NCBI GenBank assembly: GCA_001801405.1
Contig: MGXQ01000024.1
Span: forward strand, 1 to 8,289
Direction of reading: 5' to 3'
DNA length: 8,289 bases
Source: Gammaproteobacteria bacterium RIFCSPHIGHO2_02_FULL_42_13
GTDB taxonomy: Bacteria; Pseudomonadota; Gammaproteobacteria; UBA12402
The notes under the pieces were generated by a model. The model did not search any database and was not told the origin of the DNA. It was given only the letters and a program-made list of their open reading frames with translations. Positions 1 through 7,325 of the stretch are shown here, piece by piece. Position numbers and translations under genes: made by a program. The stretch's first letter is position 1, and the number at the start of each line of letters is the position of its first letter.

Positions 1-1764
1 TCACAAAAAATAACAACGCAAACCGCTTTACAGAAAGGACGGACGTCTGTTGGCGATTTTATTACTACTGGAGAGGTGGCGGTCGATCAGACAGCGCCGA
101 CGCAAACAGTGCAACCCTGCAACCCTTGTGAACAAGGAAAAGCGGCCGATGGTTTAGTAGATCAGTTATCTCAACAAGGTGCAATAATGCCTGAGACCGC
201 GGCTGAGCTTAAGAAAATGCAAGATGCAAATATGTCCGTGAGCGCTTATGCAGCCGAATTGAATAAATTAGTTTCGGAAGGAAAGTTGACGCCGGATCAA
301 GCAAAACAGTTATTGGCAGCGTATAAAAAACAGAATGTTGCGGTGACGCAACAAAAGGCTGAAGACGACGCGGTTGCAGCGGATGATTTAGCGAATCAAA
401 TGGTGGCGACCGGTGAGATGGTGCCGAATGTTGCATCACAATTGCAAGAGTTATCAAAAAAAGGCATGTCCATATCAGATTATAATGCGGCCTTGGGTAA
501 TTTGGTGAAACAAGGGAAATTAACCGCTGATCAGGCGCAACATTTAAAAGATGCTTATGTGAAACAACATGGCGTGTCTACTTCATTCTCATCAAAAACT
601 ACTGCCGCGGAGAAAGCGCAAAGTAAAACAGTGCAGGCTCATACATCTGATGCCTTAGCGCAAATGCAAAGAAGCGGTGGTGTGTCGGCGGATACGGCAA
701 AAACGTTGCAGGATTTTGATGATCAAGAAATGCCGGCCGCTACATATGCGGCTCGATTAAATGATTTGGTTAAATCAGGTCAATTAACGCCGGATCAAGC
801 ACAACAATTGTTGTCAGCTTATCGTGCAGAACATGATGATACAAACGTAACGGGTAGTGATGAGGTATCACAAGCGACAAAACAACAACAAGAACAGGCG
901 TTACAGCAACAGATGCAAGAATTGCAGCGAGCGCAAACAGCGGCAGCTCAGCAAACAGCGACACAAAAAGCGCAACAGACACAACAAGAAGTTCAAGCGT
1001 TGCAGGCCGCTATGTCTACTCAAGCGCAGCAGTTATATTCATCTTGGGGCACAACGAATCAAACATATCAATATACGGGTAAATTGTCCGATCAGAGTTC
1101 GTCCGACGGTAGCAGCAGTGTGACATCACCGAATGGCCAAACAAGTGCGAGCGATAAAAACAGTCAGAAGAAAGATGCTGGATCACAGCCGCTCGTGAAA
1201 GCCGGTGATATTACCTTTGGCGTGTTAGAAACGGCTGTTGATAGTGATTATCCTGGACCGATTATGGCGTCTATTGTGTCGGGTCCTTTGAAAGGTGCTA
1301 AATTGATTGGCAGTATTAAAACCGTGACTATTCAGGGAACCAATGGTCCACAACGTTTAACATTGAATTTTACACAGTTAACGATGAAGGATTGGCCCGA
1401 TGTGGTGACGATAGATGCGGTCGCCATCAATCCAGATACTGCTTATACTGCATTAGCGAGCAGCGTGAATAACCATTATTTATCACGTTATGGTTCATTG
1501 TTTGCCGCCAGTTTCGTAGAGGGATATTCTTCTGCGCTGACCTCATCTGGATCGGCAGTGGTGAGCAATGCAGGCGTGACGACGCAGACTACGCCCAGCT
1601 TAAGTGCGGGTGGTCGACTGATGGTTGCGCTTGGTCAAGTTGGGCAGTCTTTAAGTGGCGTGGTTGGTAATTATATGACTCGACCACCAACGGTGAAGAT
1701 TGATGCGGGCGTGGGTATTGGCGTGCTATTTACGACAACGGTTGCAAAACCAGGGTTTGAATAA
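1..1764 (+). CDS. icmE: Type IVB secretion core protein IcmE/DotG, 3' part (5' end outside window)
   Basis: This encodes the C-terminal 587 residues of the Dot/Icm channel protein that links inner membrane, periplasm and outer membrane. The frame is open from base 1. A GTG at 76 could be read as a start, but the in-frame codons before it are sense and full-length DotG is about 1000 residues, so I treat the gene as cut by the window edge. In order one sees a CNPC pair of cysteines (118-129), three 60-residue helical repeats (154-834), a glutamine-rich probable coiled coil (about 871-1041), a Ser/Thr-rich linker, and from about 1201 a VirB10/TrbI-like C-terminal domain with the family blocks DSDYPGP and SRYGSLFAASF. 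The last block and what follows correspond to the outer-membrane antenna region of VirB10. The inner-membrane segment and the short repeats known in Legionella DotG should lie upstream. Family assignment rests on the C-terminal blocks and the following genes and is very secure. Confidence 0.95.
   Translation, partial: SQKITTQTALQKGRTSVGDFITTGEVAVDQTAPTQTVQPCNPCEQGKAADGLVDQLSQQGAIMPETAAELKKMQDANMSVSAYAAELNKLVSEGKLTPDQAKQLLAAYKKQNVAVTQQKAEDDAVAADDLANQMVATGEMVPNVASQLQELSKKGMSISDYNAALGNLVKQGKLTADQAQHLKDAYVKQHGVSTSFSSKTTAAEKAQSKTVQAHTSDALAQMQRSGGVSADTAKTLQDFDDQEMPAATYAARLNDLVKSGQLTPDQAQQLLSAYRAEHDDTNVTGSDEVSQATKQQQEQALQQQMQELQRAQTAAAQQTATQKAQQTQQEVQALQAAMSTQAQQLYSSWGTTNQTYQYTGKLSDQSSSDGSSSVTSPNGQTSASDKNSQKKDAGSQPLVKAGDITFGVLETAVDSDYPGPIMASIVSGPLKGAKLIGSIKTVTIQGTNGPQRLTLNFTQLTMKDWPDVVTIDAVAINPDTAYTALASSVNNHYLSRYGSLFAASFVEGYSSALTSSGSAVVSNAGVTTQTTPSLSAGGRLMVALGQVGQSLSGVVGNYMTRPPTVKIDAGVGIGVLFTTTVAKPGFE
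154..336 (+). repeat. Helical repeat unit 1 in IcmE
   Basis: This is the first of three gap-free alignable units of about 60 residues. It contains two half-units with the pattern G-x-hydrophobic-x-P/A-D/E/N-x-A-x-x-L; their glycine codons are at 178 and 280, 34 residues apart. The second half has the most conserved string, GKLTPDQA. Each half reads as a turn followed by an amphipathic helix (inference). Confidence 0.85.
388..570 (+). repeat. Helical repeat unit 2 in IcmE
   Basis: This is the second copy of the 60-residue unit. Half-unit glycines are at 412 and 514, again 34 residues apart. The strings GEMVPNVASQL and GKLTADQAQHL match the pattern of unit 1. The linker from unit 1 is 17 residues long and rich in Q, D and A. 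Similarity is clear at protein level, but at DNA level the copies have diverged, so the duplication is old. Confidence 0.85.
652..834 (+). repeat. Helical repeat unit 3 in IcmE
   Basis: This is the third copy, with half-unit glycines at 676 and 778 (34 residues apart). The half-units read GGVSADTAKTL and GQLTPDQAQQL. It follows a 27-residue Ser/Thr-rich linker and is followed by the glutamine-rich coiled-coil region. The middle of the unit (DFDDQEM) is more acidic than in the other two copies. Confidence 0.85.
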
Positions 1765-1781
1765 TTTTAATGATAAGCGAT

Positions 1782-1786
1782 AGGAG
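1782..1786 (+). promoter_or_regulatory. Ribosome binding site of icmG, decides the start
   Basis: AGGAG lies 9 bases before ATG 1796 but only 3 bases before the upstream in-frame GTG 1790. The spacing favours the ATG, giving a product two residues shorter that begins MAQNYED. Confidence 0.7.
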
Positions 1787-1795
1787 CGAGTGATT

Positions 1796-2674
1796 ATGGC
1801 TCAAAATTATGAAGATGAAAATTTGGAATATCAGTTAAATGATGATGACAATGTTGTGTATGATCAGGATGAACATGCCGCCGGTGCTGATTCGGCTGAA
1901 GGGTTGTCTGTTGTGAAAAAGTCAGAACAGCGATCTAAGAAACACATGATATTAATGATTATTTTTTTGATCTTGATTGCGTTAGTCGGCTACAAATTAT
2001 ATTCATTGATTGCCGGTGGAATGAGGGCTGTGACAGGCTTGCAATCCAAACATGCGATTATTAAACCTGCCAGCAGTGCGGCAACTACAAAAAATACAGC
2101 GAGCGAGACCGCTGCGACGGACAATTCTGCGGTCGATCAATTGTTGCAAGGGAAGAATGCATCTGGAGCGACAACCACATCGCCGACAAGCGGTAGTTCA
2201 AGCGTCAATACAGCGCCAGTTCCACCGGTGTCAAATGTGGATGCCGCGCAGTTAACCAGTTTGCAGCAATCTCAACAGCAATTGTTAGAGCAGCAACAAA
2301 CCAATGCAGCGACATTGACAACCTTGCAAGGAAGTATTGGTGATTTGCAAACGGGGTTAGGTGGATTACAAACGACGATTAAAACATTGTCGACACAAGT
2401 GCAGCAAACGCAATCAGCACAAAAAGCGGCCGAGTTGAAACAACAACAGAAGGCTCAGATGCAGACGCAATTGATGCGCCGAGATAAAAATTATTTTGTG
2501 CACGCGGTTATTCCAGGGCGCGCATGGTTATCGGGTGAAGATGGTACGGCAGTGACGGTGACCATGGGTGATCTTTTGCCGGGTTATGGCAAAGTAACAG
2601 CGATTGATCCCTACAGCGGGATTGTAGAAACTAGCTCGGGTATAAAAATTTATTATGGCATAAGCAATAATTAG
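1796..2674 (+). CDS. icmG: Type IVB secretion inner-membrane/periplasmic protein IcmG/DotF
   Basis: This 292-residue protein belongs to the Dot/Icm core complex; L. pneumophila DotF is about 270 residues. The N-terminal 48 residues are cytoplasmic, very acidic up to about residue 35 and then basic. A single hydrophobic segment at about 51-70 follows KK and anchors the protein with its C-terminus in the periplasm. Next come a Ser/Thr/Ala linker (about 78-147), a glutamine-rich probable coiled coil (about 148-226) and a compact C-terminal domain (about 234-292). That domain contains IPGRAWL and GKVTAIDPYSGIV, which recall the family end. The gene starts 31 bases after icmE, and both products carry long glutamine-rich coils that could pair (inference). 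No signal peptide cleavage site is seen. Identification rests on architecture, the C-terminal motif and position between icmE and icmC. Confidence 0.9.
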   Translation: MAQNYEDENLEYQLNDDDNVVYDQDEHAAGADSAEGLSVVKKSEQRSKKHMILMIIFLILIALVGYKLYSLIAGGMRAVTGLQSKHAIIKPASSAATTKNTASETAATDNSAVDQLLQGKNASGATTTSPTSGSSSVNTAPVPPVSNVDAAQLTSLQQSQQQLLEQQQTNAATLTTLQGSIGDLQTGLGGLQTTIKTLSTQVQQTQSAQKAAELKQQQKAQMQTQLMRRDKNYFVHAVIPGRAWLSGEDGTAVTVTMGDLLPGYGKVTAIDPYSGIVETSSGIKIYYGISNN

Positions 2675-2693
2675 ATAATCAGGGATTGTTTTT

Positions 2694-3227
2694 ATGACAT
2701 TTGATTTTGCAAGTTTAGCGCAAATACTACAAAATCTTAATAATGAATTGCCTGGGTTATGGCGGTTTGTTACTGCCGCGACTTATTTAGCAGGTTTTTG
2801 GTGTGCGTTTCGCGCCATGTATGAATTGAAAGAATATGGTGAATTGCGTATGATGATGTCGGTTCATACGGATATGCGCAAACCGTTAACAGAATTGTTG
2901 GTCGCCATTGTTTTATTGTATTGGCCATCGCTGTTGGGTGCGATGTTGAAAAGCACATTTGGTTCGCCAAATATTCTTGCTTATCCAGGTCCGACCAACA
3001 CTCAATATGAATTAATGTTCAAGTTGGCGGGCGGTATTGTACAATTTATTGGTTTTGTCGCGTTTATTCGTGGTTGGGTTTTGTTTACGCATATTGGGTC
3101 GCATGGTGGACAGCCGGGGATGTTTGGTAAGGCGGTTGCGCATGTATTTGCTGGTTTGTTGGCCATTAATATTTTTGGTACATGGCAGATTTTAGAAACT
3201 ATTTTTGGTGTTTCAAACGGTTCGTAA
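2694..3227 (+). CDS. icmC: Type IVB secretion inner-membrane protein IcmC/DotE
   Basis: This 177-residue membrane protein is slightly shorter than the roughly 190 residues of Legionella IcmC. Four hydrophobic segments are visible at about residues 22-43, 65-85, 107-131 and 146-168, with charged loops between them (ELKEYGELR after the first). There is no clear cleavable signal peptide. The start ATG has AGGGA at 2681-2685, 8 bases upstream, and the gap to icmG is 19 bases. The exact role of IcmC in the secretion machine is not well defined; it is an inner-membrane component needed for transport. Residues 27-90 resemble residues 54-113 of the next gene product, IcmD, around two membrane segments, suggesting that the two are distant paralogues. 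The call rests on membrane pattern, size and fixed gene order. Confidence 0.88.
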   Translation: MTFDFASLAQILQNLNNELPGLWRFVTAATYLAGFWCAFRAMYELKEYGELRMMMSVHTDMRKPLTELLVAIVLLYWPSLLGAMLKSTFGSPNILAYPGPTNTQYELMFKLAGGIVQFIGFVAFIRGWVLFTHIGSHGGQPGMFGKAVAHVFAGLLAINIFGTWQILETIFGVSNGS

Positions 3228-3245
3228 TGGTGGTTTTATAAAAAA

Positions 3246-3250
3246 GGGAG
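3246..3250 (+). promoter_or_regulatory. Ribosome binding site of icmD, decides the start
   Basis: GGGAG directly touches the upstream ATG at 3251 and so cannot serve it. It lies 9 bases before ATG 3260, an ordinary spacing. The start at 3260 gives 133 residues, nearly identical to the Legionella length, and a signal peptide beginning MKRVIK. Confidence 0.75.
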
Positions 3251-3259
3251 ATGAAAAAT

Positions 3260-3661
3260 ATGAAGAGAGTGATCAAAACCTTAATGTTATCAACGATAGC
3301 AGCGGGGTGTTTTTATGTGAGTTTTGCATTTGCTGCAACGGCTGGTGGTACAGTGACGGGGATCAGTGGTGTGGCCACTAATTTAACCCATTCATTTACA
3401 TCATTGGCAAAATTAATTACCGGTGGCGCATTTATTGCTGGGTTTGGTTTTGCGATTGCGGCTATTTTAAAGTTTAAAGCACATCGTGACAATCCAACAC
3501 AAATTCCAGTGGGTACTCCCATCGCATTGTTGTTTGTAGCCGTTGGCTTATTGTTCTTGCCGGCCTTGTTTGGTGGTATTGGTTTAACGGTATTCGGTGC
3601 AGGCGCTGAAGCAGGTTCAATTTCTGGAACAACTACATTGCCGGGTGCAGGCGGCGCCTAA
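3260..3661 (+). CDS. icmD: Type IVB secretion protein IcmD/DotP
   Basis: This small membrane protein is 133 residues from the preferred start, against about 132 in L. pneumophila. The N-terminus looks like a Sec signal peptide: basic MKRVIK, a hydrophobic core, and a likely cut after FAFA at residue 25. Two membrane segments follow at about 53-70 and 86-108, joined by a polar loop with HRDNPTQIP. A short Gly/Ala/Ser/Thr tail ends the protein. This gives a hairpin in the inner membrane, although cleavage of the signal is only a prediction. It sits 32 bases after icmC and 15 bases before icmJ, as in other Legionellales. Its biochemical role is not established beyond being a required Dot/Icm component. 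Confidence 0.9.
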   Translation: MKRVIKTLMLSTIAAGCFYVSFAFAATAGGTVTGISGVATNLTHSFTSLAKLITGGAFIAGFGFAIAAILKFKAHRDNPTQIPVGTPIALLFVAVGLLFLPALFGGIGLTVFGAGAEAGSISGTTTLPGAGGA

Positions 3662-3676
3662 CGCCAAGGACACGAG

Positions 3677-4294
3677 ATGCAATCACTGCAATTGACATTA
3701 GGGAAGGAACATTGGTCGCTGTATATGAGACGAAAGGTGGATCCCACCTTTCGTCCTGTTCGTGATCGAATTTTTCGACGCGATCAGTATACTTGTCAAT
3801 TCTGTGGTTTTCAGGCGCATGAGTATCAAGAAATTCTAAACCTTGATCATGATTATCGGCATAATAAAATATCCAATATGGTGACCGCGTGTTGTTTATG
3901 TGCGCAAGCACATTTTTTTGAAATGGTGGGACAAGCGGGGTTTGGTGGCGGCAGATTAATTTATTTGCCAGAAATGTCTCAAGCCGAACTCAATGGTTTT
4001 TGTCATGTGATTTTTTGTGCGATGACAAATGGCACAAATTATCGCGAGTCGGCGCAATCCATTTATCGGACTTTAAAGTTTCGTTCACAGCCGGTGGAGG
4101 AACGATTAGGTTTGGGATCAAGTGATCCGGCTGTGTTGGGGCGAATGTTGCTTGAATATCAGGGTAAAAATGCAGAAACATTGTTGGGCGCGACCCTGTC
4201 AGATATTCGTTTATTAGCATCCTATCCAAGATTCAAAAAACAATTGTTAGCATGGGCAGAGGCAGCATCAAAGGAATTAGCAGCAACAGGATAG
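3677..4294 (+). CDS. icmJ: Type IVB coupling-complex zinc protein IcmJ/DotN
   Basis: This 205-residue cytoplasmic protein has no membrane segments and is close to the roughly 208 residues of Legionella IcmJ. DotN is known as a zinc-binding subunit of the DotL coupling complex, with DotM and IcmSW, that recruits effectors. The zinc site is visible as C40-x-x-C43 and C72/C73-x-C75, with C72-x-x-C75 the usual pair. Between them lie D57-H58 and N67, and H79 follows, an arrangement like an HNH-endonuclease fold. In the known family the fold is structural, and nuclease activity is not implied here. The ATG has AAGGA at 3666-3670, 6 bases upstream. A perfect 12-bp inverted repeat lies inside the gene at 3729-3755. 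The stop is only 7 bases before icmB, so translation of the two may be coupled. Confidence 0.92.
   Translation: MQSLQLTLGKEHWSLYMRRKVDPTFRPVRDRIFRRDQYTCQFCGFQAHEYQEILNLDHDYRHNKISNMVTACCLCAQAHFFEMVGQAGFGGGRLIYLPEMSQAELNGFCHVIFCAMTNGTNYRESAQSIYRTLKFRSQPVEERLGLGSSDPAVLGRMLLEYQGKNAETLLGATLSDIRLLASYPRFKKQLLAWAEAASKELAATG
3729..3755 (+). repeat. Perfect 12-bp inverted repeat (3-base loop) inside icmJ
   Basis: The arms 3729-3740 and 3744-3755 are exact reverse complements (GACGAAAGGTGG against CCACCTTTCGTC) around the loop ATC. The RNA hairpin would sit 53 bases after the start of icmJ. No run of T follows, so it does not look like an intrinsic terminator. It could slow ribosomes or stabilise the 3' part of the message, or it may be a by-product of the encoded residues. 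Confidence 0.75.
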
Positions 4295-4301
4295 TTGGAT
4301 T

Positions 4302-7300
4302 ATGGGTAATAAATGGGCGAACACTGTCTTTGATACGCTCGATAGCTTTTTGGCATGGTTGAGCTCCTCGTTGCGCATGACAACGGCCACTTATTGCGAT
4401 TTAGAAACGGCGGAAAGCGAATATAATTTAGTGACACACGATGGCTCGCTGGTTTCCGTGATTCGAATTGAGGGCGTGACCTATTTGATGGGTAGTGAGG
4501 AATTTTCGCGCGCGCACGAAGGGATTACCATGGCGTTTCAGGCGAATATGCGTCGTTTGGGTCATGCGTTTCAATTTTTCTTTTTGTATGACAAAGAGCA
4601 AGTCAAAGATGAAATTCAAGAAATTTTGGAACCCGCCAACGAAACGGCAAAACGTCTTGAGCTATCGCTCGATGATTTATTTTCTGAGCGTGTTAATTAT
4701 TTATCGAAATTTTGTGGCACAGAAAAACTTTATTTAGTGTTATGGACAAAACCCTACGTATTGAACGAGGAGCAACGCAAGCATGCGTTTGCTGAGAAGG
4801 GGAAGGCCTTGCGCAAAAATAAAATTCCGCCATTAAAAAATGCACAGAATATTATGGCATCGATTCCTGATATTCGCGAAGAGCATGAATCCTTTGTAAG
4901 TTCAATTATGAATGACTTTGGATCGTTGTCGATTAATGTTAACTTGCTCGACGTGCATGAGGCGTTGCATGAAATTCGAGAGATCATTGATTCGAATTTT
5001 ACGGATAATGCTTGGCGTCCCGTTTTGCCGGGTGATAAAATTCCCGTGCGTGACGTTAAGACAACGGCGGGCGGCGATATTTCAGGGTTATTATGGCCGC
5101 CGCTGTCTCGACAAATCTTGCCGCGTGATGCAGAAAATCTAGATTTGCGCACGTGTCGTGTGGGCGATAGAATTTATTCGGCGGTGTTTGTCGATTTATT
5201 TCCGCAGGAATTAAAGCCGTTTTTCCATTTATATAATCGTGTATTATCCTCGAATATTCCATGGCGTGTTTCGTTTTGGGTGGAAAGCGGCGGTTTATCA
5301 ACGATTCGCTTTAAAAGTTTGATTGCGACCATTTTAAGTTTTGCATCAGCGCAAAATCGGTTGTTGGCGAATGCCACTGAATTATTACAAAATATTGAAG
5401 TGAATACGGATGATGCGATTGTGAAATTGCGCGTCACATTAGCCACTTGGGCGCCCGAAGGCGATACGCGTCTGTTGCGCAATCGCACGGCGTCATTGGC
5501 CAAAGCGGTGCAAGGCTGGGGTACTTGTGAAGTATCGGAAGTGTGTGGTGATGCTTTTGCGGGAATCGTGTCGAGCATGATGGGTGTCACGAATAAAAGC
5601 GTAGCGACGTCTTCGGTTGCTCCGTTGAAAGATGTTATTTATATGTTGCCATTTACACGACCGGCATCGCCTTGGAAACAAGGTGCCGTTTTGTTTCGTT
5701 CGCCGGATGGAAAGGCGTGGGCCTATCAACCGGGGTCGTCACAACAAACCACCTGGATTGATTTGATGTATGCGCGTCCGGGCTCGGGTAAATCCGTTTT
5801 GTCTAATACGATCAATTTGGGTTTATGTTTGGCGGCGGGTATTCAGCGCTTGCCACGCATCGCGATTGTGGATATTGGTCCGTCGAGTAGTGGATTGATT
5901 TCGCTGTTGCATGATGCGTTACCGAAGGAGCAACAACATTATGTTGCGTATCATCGTTTACGCATGACACCGGAGTATTCGATCAATCCATTTAATACGC
6001 AATTGGGTTGTCGTTATCCGTTGCCGCATGAAAGAAGTTTTCTTGTAAACTTTTTAACGTTGTTGGCAACACCGTTGGGCGCATTAAAACCCTATGATGG
6101 TGTTTCTGATATGGCCGGTTTGATTACCGATGAACTTTATAAAAACTTTGCCGATGATGGTGCTCCGCGCACGTACACGACCGGTATTGAAAATGTTGTC
6201 GATGGCGTGTTAGAAGAAATTGGTTTTGTTCGCGATGAACACACCACATGGTGGGAAGTGACAGACGCGTTATTTATGGCGGGGTTTATCCATGAAGCAA
6301 CATTAGCGCAGCGTTATGCAATGCCGCTCATGGCTGATGCGGTATCGATTTGTCGCGTGCAAGCCATCGAAGATTTATATGGACAAGTGAAGGCGCCAAC
6401 GGGTGAGCCATTAACCGTGACATTCTCTCGCATGTTGTCGAGTGCAATCCGTGAATATCCGATTTTATCGCGGATTACTAAATTTGATTTGGGTGAAGCG
6501 AAAGTGGTGTCATTAGATTTGGCTGAAGTCGCCAAGAGCGGTGGTGATGCAGCTGATCGTCAGACAGCGGTGATGTATATGATCGCGCGTTATGTTTTAG
6601 CGAAAGATTTCTATCTGACGGATGGAATTATAGAAGATGTTCCACAGCAGTATCAATCTTATCATCGTCAACGTGTGGGTGAGCTGACGGAAGATCCAAA
6701 ACGATTGGTTTATGATGAATTTCATCGTACCTCCAAAGCGCAATCGGTGCGCGATCAAGTGATCGTCGATATGCGCGAAGGGCGAAAAGCGAATGTGCAA
6801 GTTGCGTTGATTTCGCAATCACTGGATGATTTTGATTCGGTGATGGTGGAATTTGCGACATCCATTTTCATTATGGACGCGGGTCCCGCGCAAGCAATCA
6901 AGCATTCAGCGGAAGTATTTGGTTTGTCTGAAACCGCGCAGTTTGCCTTGCGAACGCGCGTGCATGGTCCACGAGAAGGTGGTGCAACCTTCTTAGCACA
7001 ATTTTCCACTAAGCATGGGTTGAATACGCAATTATTGACGAATACGCTTGGACCTGTTGAATTATGGGCATTTAGTACGACGACAGAAGATGCGTCGATG
7101 CGTGATAAATTATATCAAACGCTTGGGCCGGCGGAGGCAAGACGTATACTGGCCAATGTATTTTCTGGCGGTTCCATTAAGGGACTTGTTGAAAAACGCA
7201 TGGCGGCGATTAAAGAAGAAAAAGGATTGATTGAAGATGTTGATCCCTCCAGCATCGTTGATCAGTTGATTAAGGAATTGCTGGACGCGTATGCCAAAAA

Positions 7301-7325
7301 TCCTGATGTGAAGCATTTGGCTTAA
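4302..7325 (+). CDS. icmB: Type IVB secretion VirB4-family ATPase IcmB/DotO
   Basis: This 1007-residue protein matches the roughly 1009 residues of L. pneumophila DotO, the main cytoplasmic ATPase of the Dot/Icm machine, which assembles at the inner-membrane base and works with DotB. The N-terminal half (to about 450) is the VirB4-type non-catalytic part. The ATPase half shows Walker A at 491-498 (ARPGSGKS, Lys497), Walker B around 801-806 (RLVYDE, Asp805 and Glu806), arginines in REGR at 825-828, and the sensor-like ISQS at 837-840. All key residues are present, so the enzyme should be active. The last 100 residues carry a family-typical LGPAEAR and a charged tail. The ribosome site is weak: AGG at 4288-4290 lies 11 bases away, inside the end of icmJ, which fits coupling to icmJ translation. 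The frame is intact throughout. It is the last gene of the cluster in this window. Confidence 0.97.
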   Translation: MGNKWANTVFDTLDSFLAWLSSSLRMTTATYCDLETAESEYNLVTHDGSLVSVIRIEGVTYLMGSEEFSRAHEGITMAFQANMRRLGHAFQFFFLYDKEQVKDEIQEILEPANETAKRLELSLDDLFSERVNYLSKFCGTEKLYLVLWTKPYVLNEEQRKHAFAEKGKALRKNKIPPLKNAQNIMASIPDIREEHESFVSSIMNDFGSLSINVNLLDVHEALHEIREIIDSNFTDNAWRPVLPGDKIPVRDVKTTAGGDISGLLWPPLSRQILPRDAENLDLRTCRVGDRIYSAVFVDLFPQELKPFFHLYNRVLSSNIPWRVSFWVESGGLSTIRFKSLIATILSFASAQNRLLANATELLQNIEVNTDDAIVKLRVTLATWAPEGDTRLLRNRTASLAKAVQGWGTCEVSEVCGDAFAGIVSSMMGVTNKSVATSSVAPLKDVIYMLPFTRPASPWKQGAVLFRSPDGKAWAYQPGSSQQTTWIDLMYARPGSGKSVLSNTINLGLCLAAGIQRLPRIAIVDIGPSSSGLISLLHDALPKEQQHYVAYHRLRMTPEYSINPFNTQLGCRYPLPHERSFLVNFLTLLATPLGALKPYDGVSDMAGLITDELYKNFADDGAPRTYTTGIENVVDGVLEEIGFVRDEHTTWWEVTDALFMAGFIHEATLAQRYAMPLMADAVSICRVQAIEDLYGQVKAPTGEPLTVTFSRMLSSAIREYPILSRITKFDLGEAKVVSLDLAEVAKSGGDAADRQTAVMYMIARYVLAKDFYLTDGIIEDVPQQYQSYHRQRVGELTEDPKRLVYDEFHRTSKAQSVRDQVIVDMREGRKANVQVALISQSLDDFDSVMVEFATSIFIMDAGPAQAIKHSAEVFGLSETAQFALRTRVHGPREGGATFLAQFSTKHGLNTQLLTNTLGPVELWAFSTTTEDASMRDKLYQTLGPAEARRILANVFSGGSIKGLVEKRMAAIKEEKGLIEDVDPSSIVDQLIKELLDAYAKNPDVKHLA

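Noticed and set aside
76..78. GTG at 76 as the start of the first gene
   Set aside because: The frame is open back to base 1, the encoded residues before it (SVGDFITTGE) read on smoothly, there is no convincing ribosome site at proper spacing, and DotG proteins are far longer than 562 residues.
871..1041. CAA/CAG-rich stretch as a microsatellite
   Set aside because: Codons are mixed and interrupted by other residues with heptad-like hydrophobic spacing; it is better explained as a glutamine-rich coiled coil.
857..1123. Plus-strand open frame in another frame inside icmE
   Set aside because: Its Arg/Lys/Asn-rich product is what a frame-shifted reading of the CAA-rich glutamine region gives; there is no independent support.
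3633..3911. Minus-strand open frame opposite icmD/icmJ
   Set aside because: It is a shadow of the well-conserved icmJ zinc region, with no motif of its own.
4754..5590. Two overlapping minus-strand open frames of about 130 codons opposite icmB
   Set aside because: They lie antisense to a full-length conserved ATPase gene, their products are rich in Ser, Arg and Cys with no recognisable motif, and they lack ribosome sites.
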